The position numbers and the translations under genes were made by a program. Positions 9,241-21,300 of a stretch of DNA of 64,000 bases are shown here, one piece after another. Numbering within the stretch: position 1 is the stretch's first letter; every line of letters begins with the position of its first letter. The notes under the pieces are model-generated. The model worked only from the letters and a program-made list of their open reading frames with translations, was not told the origin of the DNA and searched no databases. The stretch comes from Owenia fusiformis (taxonomy: Eukaryota > Annelida > Polychaeta > Sabellida > Oweniidae). The stretch spans positions 21,402,931 through 21,466,930 of the forward strand of contig CAIIXF020000003.1 of NCBI GenBank assembly GCA_903813345.2, read 5' to 3'.

Positions 9241-12200
9241 CTTCACATTGTTGATTCTCCCAAAAGGGGACAATGCAACTCTACCTTTTCCTGATTATTC
9301 CTCATGTAATGTCCAAAATGACTAGGGATTAAATAAATTATGTTTTGTGTGGTGGGATTTGCTACACTGCAAAGTTGCTGTTTTCTTGTTATAGGGAATA
9401 TTTTGGGGACATGGGGACACACATGTATGATATGCATAACATTTGTATATAATATGTGGTGATTGTACCAGTCTGTTAGATATTACCAGAACTTGAGATG
9501 CTCTGATTTTATAGACCTCTGTCTTAAATAATATTTATTCTCTTTATGTATAGTACAATATTAATGTAAATAATATATACATGAGATTTATCATTCTTGA
9601 GACAGTTTTTCTGTATCTTACATTTCATTTTGTAACAAGAAATGCATTTTTCGTCTGCAAAGGTCTTTTAATGGGAAGATTCTCACTCTAATGATTTGAC
9701 CTTGACCTTGGTGTTAGCTTTTGCTACAAATTCATAAAATGTTATTCTTTTTATTTTAATCCAATGGAAAATGTACTGCATGTTCATTTTCTTACAGGTT
9801 TTCAACTTTTGTAGCTTCTGTTGCCTCGTCGTTTATTTCACTGTAAGATTGTTCGCTTTACTCAGACGTAGATAACTGATGAGGTGTTTTTGAAATCACT
9901 GACTTATTTTCAATTTTGAGAATCAATTATTGTTAACATTCTATATTGATTTTGATATTTTTAACATATTTTCTGTTAAAATGAAGTCTATAACTGTATC
10001 CCAAAATTTCTGGCACAGGGGAGTAATTTGAAGTTATTTTGGGCAGAAAAAGATTGAACTAATGCAGACATAGATCTGGTTGAAATATTTCATGAATTTG
10101 TGGCAAAAACTGCAATGAAAGACTTTGGTTTGAAGTAAAGCATTTTCTCTCATAAGTGTCCATTATGCATATATTCAATTATCAATACTAATGTAGCATA
10201 CTGCAATCTGTTGGCAAGACAACCACTCTACTTTTTTAATATATTAAAATAAATAATTTTATGAAATAAATAACTGAAAGTTCCTTTTTTGAGCTTATTT
10301 TCAGGTAACAGATATGGCATTTAATTGCATAAATTAAATTCAGCATTCGTTGTGTATAAATTAAGTGATTGCCATTTATATCTCAGCTGTGGGAGTATGT
10401 TCAAATGAAATAACAGCCAGTGTGATGGCTAAATCTGATTAATGGCAATGACATCACACAATTAATCAATAATAAAAAATATCATGGCAACTTTTTTTGT
10501 TAGTATAATTTTTTACACTAACAGAGCCAACCATCTCCTTTAGAGATTCACTAGTTTTCATTAACATATTATTTTCCCGCTGTAATGAAGTTGTAAAGAC
10601 ACCACCATATTATTATTAGAAAATAACGCAAAATAAATCTGAGCAGTAGCCTATTACCATAGTAACCCCTGGTTTCCATAGTAACCCTGTAACCAGAAAT
10701 ACCTAACAGACTGTTACCAAATCACCTCAAATCATAATGACCAGTAGTGTTATCCCTTCTACCTGGCCACCGCATAACATTCGTTCCGTACCATCATTTC
10801 AAGGTCCCTTCTAAACACCATCATTTCAAGGCCCCTTGGGTGTGCACATATAGCCAACAGACCAAAATAAATAGTTTAATAAATAGAAATAAATAACAAT
10901 TTATTCTTTTTCATAAATATCAGCAATTAAGTTAAAATCCTTGCACATTGCACCATCGTATGTTTCCATATCTTTTATAGTGTCAAAACCAAAATGACAT
11001 TCTCAGCACAAAACTCATGTTATATGTATGGTAAACATGAAAATGGTTGCAAGAAAACAAAAGCACCAGTTGTTTTGACTTCAGGTACTGGCATATGTAT
11101 ATAATATATATATAAATGTTCAATTTATTTAGTTTAATTTCTCAAACCCACCCCAGTGAATCCCTGTCTAGAGGTGTATCCGTGGATATGTAGAATAAAT
11201 CAATGAATATGGTCTATAAGGTTGAACCAAGCATTGTTGTCTAGCATGCATGGATCATGATTCAGTTCTGGATTTTGAGCAAAGCTCTGAATATAAATCC
11301 ATAAAATAAAAAACTGCAGTCACAAAGTCAGTTCTTTTCATTTCACCTCTATAACATAGGGGATATCAGTATAGAGGATTAATGGATATATAGAGATCTA
11401 AAAGTTGAATATAGGTCAGATCTATCTATGGAGTAGTGGTCAAGGTCACGGTCTAAGAGAGGTTGTGACCTTTGACCCAGAGCTATATGTGCACCGAGGA
11501 AAGTAAGTGTATAATAACCACCACCTTTATAGGGCCTTCCATTGCTCATAAACAATGCTGTGTCCTTTTAAACCTGCTGTATTATATCAATACACTGAAT
11601 ATCCATGTCTACAAAAATATCCATTGATAGTTGGGCAATCCATGGATATGATTGCTTATAAGATAAATCTCTGGATATTTAAAATGACTATGGATGCCTG
11701 GATATCCTTGGATAACCAGTACAGCAAGTATTAAAGAGACAATATCATTTAGTAGCAATAAGAAAGCCTGTTTTATCCCTTATACCATCAAGCCAAACCA
11801 CCACCGTTTTCTATGTATATGTGTATTTATTGCATTTATTACAATCAATGTATGGATCATGTAGAATCATAGCCCCAGAATACCATATTGCAAGAACTAA
11901 CAAACACATAACACCCACATCATATCAACGGAGGTGTCTATTCCTCCTCCTCTAATTTGACCAACCAATGGTCAGATGTTTGGCACCAACTTTCGATAAC
12001 CTTACAACTGTATGATTTTCAGTGGGTCTGTTGATCTTTAAAGTAGTTATTATGTGTTTGTTACTCTTTAGTAGTCCCGTCACACCTAGTCTGTCCTAGC
12101 ACCATGTAATGCAGATACACTGGTTTATAATGCCTAAAATCAAAACCCTCTTTTCAGTTTTTAAATTCATTAATATTTACCCCCATTATATGCTACTACA

Positions 12201-12589
12201 TTGATGATTACTAGTGTTTATAAGATCTATATACATGTCGACTACAGTGATATATAAACCAGTGTTCTATTTACAGCCATTTATGCTAATATACGAGTAG
12301 TATACCCAAATATATATAATAAGTGATTAGAACTATACTCATATTGTCCTGTCTTAAACAGCGACATAATGTCATGATTATGCAATATATCACACTCTGA
12401 AATGCTTAGAGCAACCTGATACATTCATCTTCAATTGCATTTAGATTAACCTGTTTCTAATGTGAAATATTCCAAGTGATGCTATGAAACATTTCTGTTC
12501 ATTTACAATTTATGTAAGATTTTGTTAGAGGTTAGTGATTTATAGATCCCCTCAAAAAGTGTTTTCTTCAGTCCAGTCTCCTATTTCTA
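9241..12589. other. Intergenic or ESRP 3' flank, no gene recognised
   Basis: AT-rich DNA with no convincing ORF. Possible minus-strand polyadenylation signals (AATAAA, read on the complement) occur near 10905, 11135 and 11825-11840. I cannot say which, if any, ends the ESRP transcript. A direct-repeat nuclear-receptor half-site pair is at 11466-11477. Confidence 0.3.
11466..11477. promoter_or_regulatory. DR1-type nuclear receptor element (candidate)
   Basis: TGACCTTTGACC is a perfect DR1 (complement GGTCAAAGGTCA), the kind bound by HNF4/RXR-type receptors. TCAAGGTCA, an ERR-like half-site, lies about 20 bases to the left (11440-11448). Motif match only. Confidence 0.3.
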
Positions 12590-12985
12590 AAACACAGGGC
12601 TATATGAATCCAGAGAATAAACAAAGGGCTATAGGAGTTCAAATCATAAACACAGGGCTATTAAAGGAATGAACACAGGGCTGTATTTATCAAAGGAATA
12701 AACACAGAGCTATATGAATTAAAGGAATAAACACGGGGCTATATGAATCTAAGGAATAAAAACAGGGCTGGTATCAAAGGAATGAACACAGGGCTATATG
12801 AATTAAATGAATGAACACATGCCTATATGGATCAAAGGAATGAAAGACAGGGCTAATATCAAAGGAATGAACACAGGGCTATATGTATCAAAGGAATAAA
12901 CACAGGTCTTTTGGAATCCAAGGAATAAACCCAGGGCTATATGTATTCAAAGAATGAATGCAGAGCTACATGTATCTAAGGAATG
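12590..12985. repeat. Minisatellite, about 27-30 bp unit, about 14 copies
   Basis: Degenerate tandem units with GGAATAAACACAGGGCTATA followed by TGAATCAAA. Copies differ by substitutions and short indels. It could lie in the 3' flank or 3'UTR of the ESRP gene. Confidence 0.8.
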
Positions 12986-15209
12986 GGTGTCTGGATGAAG
13001 TTTAGAAAGTGTCTTACACCATGTAAGTCCTAATTTTCCATTAAGGTTGATCCTTTTGAGGGGCCTATAATGTTCTAATTGTACATTGAAAAAAATATAA
13101 TAACTTGCGCTATTTACATACATTATAAACTAGACTCGGTGAGGCATGCCATATTCATACATCATCCATATTTTATATACGATTTTAATGTCCTTATTAG
13201 TCATAGTCATGCCTTTACTCACCCTGCAGATATTTCACATTACTAAATAACTAACTACTACTGAATTATGCTATCACGCAAAAATACAATATTTCATTTT
13301 TATGTTTAACTGAGAAATTCATCTCAATTGTTATAATTGTTACTGTTAATCAATTAATCACACAGTTTTTCATTTTAAATTCAAATCACTTGTTACATTT
13401 AATCATTAATTCAGTATAAGTGAGAAAAGTTGTGATATTGCACATTTCCTACTGTAGCTTATGTTAAACATGTTGCCGGTTTAACCCTTATATCCCCAAG
13501 CCTTATGACAGGTAGATGAAGGGTTAAAACCTAGACCTGGTTTCACAAAATTGGCAAGTTGCTTCATCATAAAATGTCATGTACAATTAAAAATAAAGTC
13601 ATTAAAAATGTCACGATTAAAAATTCTTGTACAATAGATTTAAAATTTTCTACTACCAGCTTTACAATGTTATATACCATTATGTATATGACTCAAGACT
13701 AGAGCAAAATTTCACATAATTCAGGAATATTTTATAATTTATATTGTACCCTTATTAATCTATGGTTGATTAATGCTATCTATGATACAAATCACCTAAG
13801 CTATAGAGCACCAAATTCAAAATTATGATATTTTTATATGAGCTACTATCCATAGATTTGAGATCATTGTCTCAGTGTAATTGATATTAAATGACGTTTT
13901 AATGATATTTTAATTACCAGGAACACATGTAATATTTGCACATATTTTTGTTGCACTAAAAAGTCCAATGACTTTCGATTTTAACAAGTTATACAAGTAC
14001 ATTGCACATGTACATTAAATACAAGTACATTGTACACTAAATACAAGTAACTAAATACATCTTTCTAGATAGAAGTACATTAAACACTAAATACCTAGAC
14101 ATATACTAAGTATAGGTTCTATCTAGTACATCTGTTTGAACAGTATATTATCTATTTATCTACAGTATAATCTAAAATATTATATATTGCTAATATATAC
14201 ATATATAAGACTCTGGGCTAAATTGCAACAATATAACAATTATATATGGTTATATCAGTGTATATGTTAATAATATTTACATCAGTAACAGCTCTATAAC
14301 AATTCACAGTCGAATTGCTATAAAAGTAAAAGGCAATATTGGTATGTGAGCACACTTGGAATGAACTTGTGGAATGTGAACTAGAAGTTTTGAAAATAAG
14401 CGAGGCACTGTGTTCAGTGTGTGAAAAAACAGTTCTAGTTGTTTCTTTAAATGTTAAAAATATATTTTGTTTGAAATTGAGCGTAGTAATTTGAATGTTT
14501 GTTTTTTCAGGAAGACGCAAGCTTCGACAGCCTTAAGGCACAGACAGATTTCATGGAAGATCGCGATACTTGCGTAGTGAGTGCACATAGCTATATATAA
14601 AATATATTTAAAAGTTCTTGAAATGTTACATTAATATTGCTATAAATATTGGCTAAATTGGTTAACATAGATTCTAAAAATATCTAACTACATGCTTGTG
14701 TATCAATGGAAGACACTTGATTTGTTGTTGCATTATTGCTAGGTTACACGTTTCTATAGTAACAATAACATTACTGTAACTATAGTAATAATATATCTAT
14801 ATACAAAATGGGAAGACACTTGTGGGCCGCTCTTTTATAACCCATATTGCAATATATATTATATTGCAATATATCAAATGAGGTTACATTGGAATGAATA
14901 ATATGCTCAGAAAGACTTAAAAATAAGCATAAACTATGTACAATTATTGGTCTAATATAAATGACCATTGTAATGTAAGGCACATTGTGAAGCCTCATTG
15001 ACAGATGTTACTCATCTGTCAAGCTATAATGTTTCACCCTATAAAACTATTCACAAGATTGCATTGAATGCATGCTTTAGGGTTTTGAATTAAAAAAATG
15101 CATTCTTAGAGTCCCATATAAATAATTTCTTGATATATAAACCTTGAAGGTAAACACATTTAAATGTACTCATAAATTATATTAGATCTATCATCCATAT
15201 TGCAATATA
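12986..15209 (-). other. 3' region of the ESRP gene (probable 3'UTR/downstream)
   Basis: Very AT-rich DNA directly downstream of the ESRP stop codon. No domain-bearing ORF. A stretch with CAAGTACATT and CTAAATACAAGTA units (13990-14110) is weakly repetitive. Some of this is probably 3'UTR, but I cannot place its end. Confidence 0.35.
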
Positions 15210-15371
15210 TTATGCCATATGTATTTCAATGTAGCGGTTTCCGATGATTTTTCTGTTGCGCTCAGTGACACATCTTTCTGCCTCTATGCGGGAACCGAAA
15301 GTAACGACTGCTTCTCCCGTTGATCGGCCATCTGCACCATGTTGGATACGAATGTCTGGCTGCACTGCAGG
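15210..15371 (-). CDS. ESRP: ESRP exon 14 (last coding exon)
   Basis: 53 codons and TAA (15212-15210). Acceptor TTACAG; a second in-phase acceptor 12 bases on (GTGCAG) would drop four residues (PAVQ). Encodes [20 protein letters not shown], an RNP1-like strand, and [15 protein letters not shown]. It completes a fourth RRM-like fold begun in exon 13. Confidence 0.88.
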   Translation of the reverse strand, partial: PAVQPDIRIQHGADGRSTGEAVVTFGSRIEAERCVTERNRKIIGNRYIEIHMA

Positions 15372-18300
15372 CTGTAACACATTTAACATACAAATTTATG
15401 AAGATACATACAATCATTCTATATAATTAATTATACATATATAAAGGGAGTACATCCACAACATGAAGCCACAATTCAGGAATGTCATACAACATTAGAC
15501 ATAAATCTAAAAGGAGTGCATTCAGAACACGTAAGAGCCACAGTCCAGGAATCCCCTTTACTATTTTGAAATAGGAAGGGATGATTTGGTGAATAAGTTC
15601 AATAGGAGTGCCAATATATTATTATTAGATGGCGTAAAATGTGACATGGAATTAAAAAACATGCCTACCTCATATACCCCTGCGAGGAAGTCAAGAACCT
15701 CCTGGGCTCCCACATTGAATGGTAACCCCTTCAACATGACAGCTGTTGGCATATGATGTGTTGGAGACTGTATGTAGTATGCCGAACTCTGGGGAGACAC
15801 TGGCGGGCTGGGATACCAGTAGACAGGATGTATAGGAGGTTGCTGTGGGTAGTATTGAGGTCTAGGGATCATGGCTGCTGTCAGAGCGGCACTATGAGGT
15901 AACCCCCCTGGTAGCCCACCTGGGAGTCCACCTGGAAGCCCCCCTGGTAGAGCACCAGGGAATGCAGCAGCTGTGGGGATGATCATTGGACTCTGAGGGG
16001 TGACCTGCCCTGCTGCAGCAGTGTATGGGTACATGCCAGCAGCAGTCATGCCAGTCATTGCCTGCATTGAGATATGTGGCGGTAACATTGTCCCGGCTGA
16101 AAACAAGCAATAAAATATTTTTGTTTAATTAAAATGCATAATGCATGTTTGTAAATATACATTGTGAATTCAAACAATAAATATATTGACTTCTGGCTTG
16201 ATTTATGTTTTTAAATTATTTGTTTAATTGACATGTACATAAAGTATATAATACAGTGTACAATAGTGAAAAATGACATGCAAGCAACATGTACATCAAC
16301 TTCATGCAATTTTATTGTACACCACTATCTACCACCAACAACCATACCATAAATGTTACTGTATCCTCAAAGCATATGGCCCAGATTTAATATACATGTA
16401 CTTGTATATAATATAGTCACAAAAACATCCCAAAATACCAACCTAATGAAGGACATGACAAAATCGAGGGAAATACACATTACGTAACTTAACAAACAAA
16501 TACTACCAAAAGATATACCATCAATGTCCTTGAATGGCTGACACAGATAAAAATACTGACAATTCTCAGTTAGCGAATTACATGATTTAAAATGTTGTTC
16601 AATGCTTTCGATTGGCCAGTTTAAATGGGCATTAATGACTGTACTTATCAGATAGTTTGTCTTATAGGATAGTGTTACTGTATTGACAATCAACTCTGAC
16701 ATGGCAGTTTAAGGAGACATGTTAAGAGACATTAAGCTGTTGATGCTACTGCAACATTTCATCCTGACATTTATGCTTCAACCCTTGGGCACTTTCTGCA
16801 GCCACTTTCTACAACCAGTTTGCCCAGTAAGATAATATATGGCATAGGTCATAACTATTCATCAATTTTGTCAGAAATTATTAGGGACAATAATTGAAGA
16901 ACAGCAATGAATGTACTCTGAAACCAGTAATCTCAACATATATCAATGGCAAAAAAACCAACAGTAAAAACATGTATATTACAACAATCATATCCAAAAT
17001 TATGTTCACACATCCAACAAACATAACAAGAAAAGATCATTCAGGAGAATGAGAATATAACTAACAAATTGTATATCACAGTTAATCCGAAACTTAGCAA
17101 AGAAATCATATTATGACTTATTTTAGATCATCAAACAAAGTTTTTCTGATCAAGTCTCTTCTACCGCCCTACATATCTGCAACTATTAGTACCATGCTGT
17201 TAAACCTTTGTATTGCCTGAAGTTATGCTATGTTACATAATACCATTATAACACCCTGACAACAATACTCCATACAACCAAGCCTAGGGTTTTAACTTCA
17301 TTACCCTCTGCTCAGAGAATACTCAATAGATATCATGATGAAATTAAAATGAATTTCTCCAAGCAGAGATTTCAATGAGTAACTACAATGCAAGACCATC
17401 ACCTGACACTGACGCTGTTGTGCTACCTGGAGATATGACTGGCCGGGGAACTAGAGTTGGTTGTTGTGGGGGGCTTAAGATGGCGGGACTGATTGGAGAA
17501 ATGGCCTGTGTGGCAGGTGGAAGACCATTGGTTAACACGAGATTCATATCTTCTCCACTGCATTGTAGCACCTCTATGTAACGCTTCTTGTTGCCCATAA
17601 CCATGTATTTCTTGTGCCTGTTTAGAGCTGCTAGCTCTGCTGACTGGTCGGAGTCCATCTGTATGAATGCTTCCCCTGATGGGTTACCCTGTAGTTAGAA
17701 ACATATTCTGTTGTCTTTTGGGTTACCATGTAGTTGGAAACATATTGGAGTGACTGATGGGTTGTTACCCAGCCTATTGTCAGGTATAGTCAGTCTATAC
17801 CAAAAGTATACTAAAAGTATACCTTGTTGATAGGTCTATACTGATACCAGACTGATACCATACCAATTAATAGGTATATATACTGAATATAGATCTGTAA
17901 ATAGGTATGAATATACTGAAAGTATACCTGTTTTACTTATGATTTTCAATAGTATACTGAAAGCATACCAAACAAACTCTGATAAATACTGAATATACTG
18001 AAAGCATACCAGTTTTACTTATGATTTTCAATAGTATACTGAAAGCATACCAAATAAACTCTGATAAATAATGATTAGACTGAACGTATACCAGTTTTTC
18101 TTTATCATTTTATAATATAAACGGCAAATGCAAAATTCATGATAAAACTATAAGTCAACAATTATTCATATGTAAGTTCTATTTTATGACCATTTGTTTC
18201 CACAACCTGTCCTACCAGACTAGGTGGCAGGGGAGCATTCCTGCTCATAATTACATTGAATGTTTTATACATTGAAAACACAAAAAACGAGAGAAAGATA

Positions 18301-21300
18301 TGAAAGATACAGTCATAGTAAAATTTAAAAAAGAAATACAGTTAAAATTTGAAAATTAAAACTTTGCATTTAAAATACATCATGAATAAAACTTGAATAT
18401 AGTTAATATAAGAATATTAATTTATTTGTGGTATGTCTTTTAGAAGTCTTCATAATCCTGCATCTAATTAATTAGATAATGTAATGCTAGAAAATAAGAC
18501 TGCTATCCAAATTACATGTACTAATTTTTCTCATCTGCAGAATGATTTAAAATTTAAGGTATCTCATTTGTAGAGTCATATTCATCCATATCAGTCTACA
18601 GACTGACATATTGAGACTGTCAGTATAGACTAAATGTTGACCTATAGGTATATACTGATACCATACTGAAAGTATACCTATACATATATACTGAATGTAT
18701 ACCCATTGGTATATACTGAAATTATACTGAAACAATATTGGTATGTATATACTGAAAGTATACTTAATGTATACCCATTGGTTTATAGTGAAAGTATACT
18801 GAAACCATACTGGTAGGTCTAATTACCATAATTGAAACATACCTGTCAATGGAATCATAACATGGGACATATACTGAAAGTATACTGAAATTAGACTAAA
18901 AGTTGACCTGTCAGTATAGACTGAAAGTATACCTGTCAGTATATACTGACCATACCTGGCAATGGGCTGGGTACATTGTAATAGTCATTGCACTTAATGA
19001 TGAAAGGTAAATCAATCAAAATTTTACTTAAATTACCCCTATATTTGTGTACTACATAATGTATATGTGATTAATTATGATTGCTGTTCTTTTTCAAATG
19101 TGAAAAGTCATTTGGGAATTGTTTAAATTTAATGAATCACCAGATTCAATGATGATTATCTTCATGTATTGAGTTTGCACCATATTACTTGTTATTGTGA
19201 TCATAAAACATTCTTGGCATAGATGGCATTTTTCATATTGACAATTAGTTAAAGGTTAAAAAGCATATCTAATGAATTAATGCCTGTTTATTGATTCGAT
19301 GAATTTAACAAATTGTCAAATCGAAGTTCTCCAGACATTATGGTTTTATTCAATGTATTTGAACAGCTCATTGATTCCTGTGTATTTTTAAAACAAACAT
19401 CCCATTATTGATTTTGAGAACACATGGAGATTTATTGACAGCTCATTAAAATGAACACAACAAAACAATGAACTAATTTGAACGAGGCATGCCATTGTCA
19501 TATTGGATTTTATGTTCCATATACATTGACTGTGGGAGCATAAAATACATTACTGAACAAATATAATCAGCAGCTAAACATAAGCAAACATTTGAGGTAT
19601 GAAAATTACAATATGGAAATGAAGTGTTCTGAAAATATTGAATAACTAAATGTGTATGGTTAAATATAATAAAACCCAGCTGTGTCTAATTAATACATCA
19701 GCTGTGCTTATTTATGATTGTGTGATTGACTATATTTGGGCTGAATGTTATGCATCAGGTATATATGATGTCTAAAACATTTGTGTATGTACAGAATATG
19801 TGCATATGATGAATAACAATATGACATGACCTTATGAGCAGTTGGTTGCCCATGATGGCCTGATGTCATGTTTTTATGCAATCCATTGCCTATAGCCCTA
19901 CATGGACATTCATGAAGACGATCATATTTTCTGTCAATTCTGATATGAGGTGGTACCTTCAAAGTTTAAGTTGTGTATTACTTCCAGGGAAAATAGATCA
20001 CCAATCTATTCTTCATTAATCTTATACACTGCCCAACATATTGAAACGGATAGTTACCTGTGCATTATAGACCATGTGAACACCCTGGAAGACTATATTG
20101 CGGGAGTGTTCTCCTAGATATGTTAATATATCAGTTACAGTTGCCTCAAATGGAAGCCCTCTAAGTCTGATACAGTCCTTCTGAACACCTGTTGTGATCA
20201 CCTAGAACAGACACAGAAAACATACACATTATTTCAACAAATACTAGTATTCATTTGAGATTGGATGATAGATGGTCATGCAAGTATTCAGTCTGATGAT
20301 TGAAACATATATGTTTTTTGTTCTATATTGATATGATTCATATGGTTTCCATGAGACGTAGATGAGGTGTAACATTGGTATGGCGTATTCTTAATGATTT
20401 TGAGTGGTTTGTAATGGGTTTCTTTACATGTTGCTCTTTGTAATTTTTTCATTTTGCTTTTCTGACCATCTTTGTGTTTGTGTAACGTATTGTATTACAT
20501 GGCAGCATATTTACCTGTTGAGGCAGGAACCCTGATGGGATACCTCCAGGTATGGCAGATGGAGGGAGGTGTTGTATCAGTGGAGGGAGTTGGGGCTCAG
20601 GCTCAGCAGGGTTTCTGGGGTCCATACTACGGTTCAATACCTGGAAAATGTGTACAAGTACATGTAAACATACTAAACACAGGCAAAATACAGGGTTCAA
20701 TTCAAACTAACAAATTCACAATCACATCAGAGTTGTTCTTCGCTTTGCATTTTTATTCTTTTTCAATTTATACCATGGTACATTTATATGTAGGGTTTCA
20801 CATAGGCCACTCTTAGCTAGGGTATATACATCATACCCTAGCAAAGTTAAAATATAATCTGATTGTGTTACTGCCATGCCTTCTATATGTGTTAAGAGCT
20901 GTGGTTTATAGGGTTGTCCCTTTTTGGGCTTATTTCCTGCAATAATCTTGTTTTCGATGTTTTTTGAGATTGATACTTCGAACAATAATACTTTGATTAT
21001 ACAATCATACTCTACATTGATCTATTTAACATAAACATTTGCAGCATTAAACACATTATTATTCTATTGATTGGAATTATCTGATGTATAAAATACCATA
21101 AAGCTTGTGCAATAAAGCATAAATTATCTAGCACCCATCGTTGGTATATTACCCTTATACATAAATAGTCATGCCATATTGAAGTGAAATTAGAAGCCAT
21201 GCTGTGAAAGCTTAGTAGAAGCCACACATCTGGGAAAATAATTCATGATTTTCATTTTCATCCTTGATTTATTTGATGGTGATGTGAAAATGATTTGGTT

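Noticed and set aside
15892-16110. Minus-strand 72-codon frame
   Set aside because: Wrong frame of ESRP exon 13.
17375-17581. Plus-strand 68-codon frame
   Set aside because: Antisense to ESRP exon 12.
20472-20816. Plus-strand 114-codon frame
   Set aside because: Antisense to ESRP exon 10; no domain.
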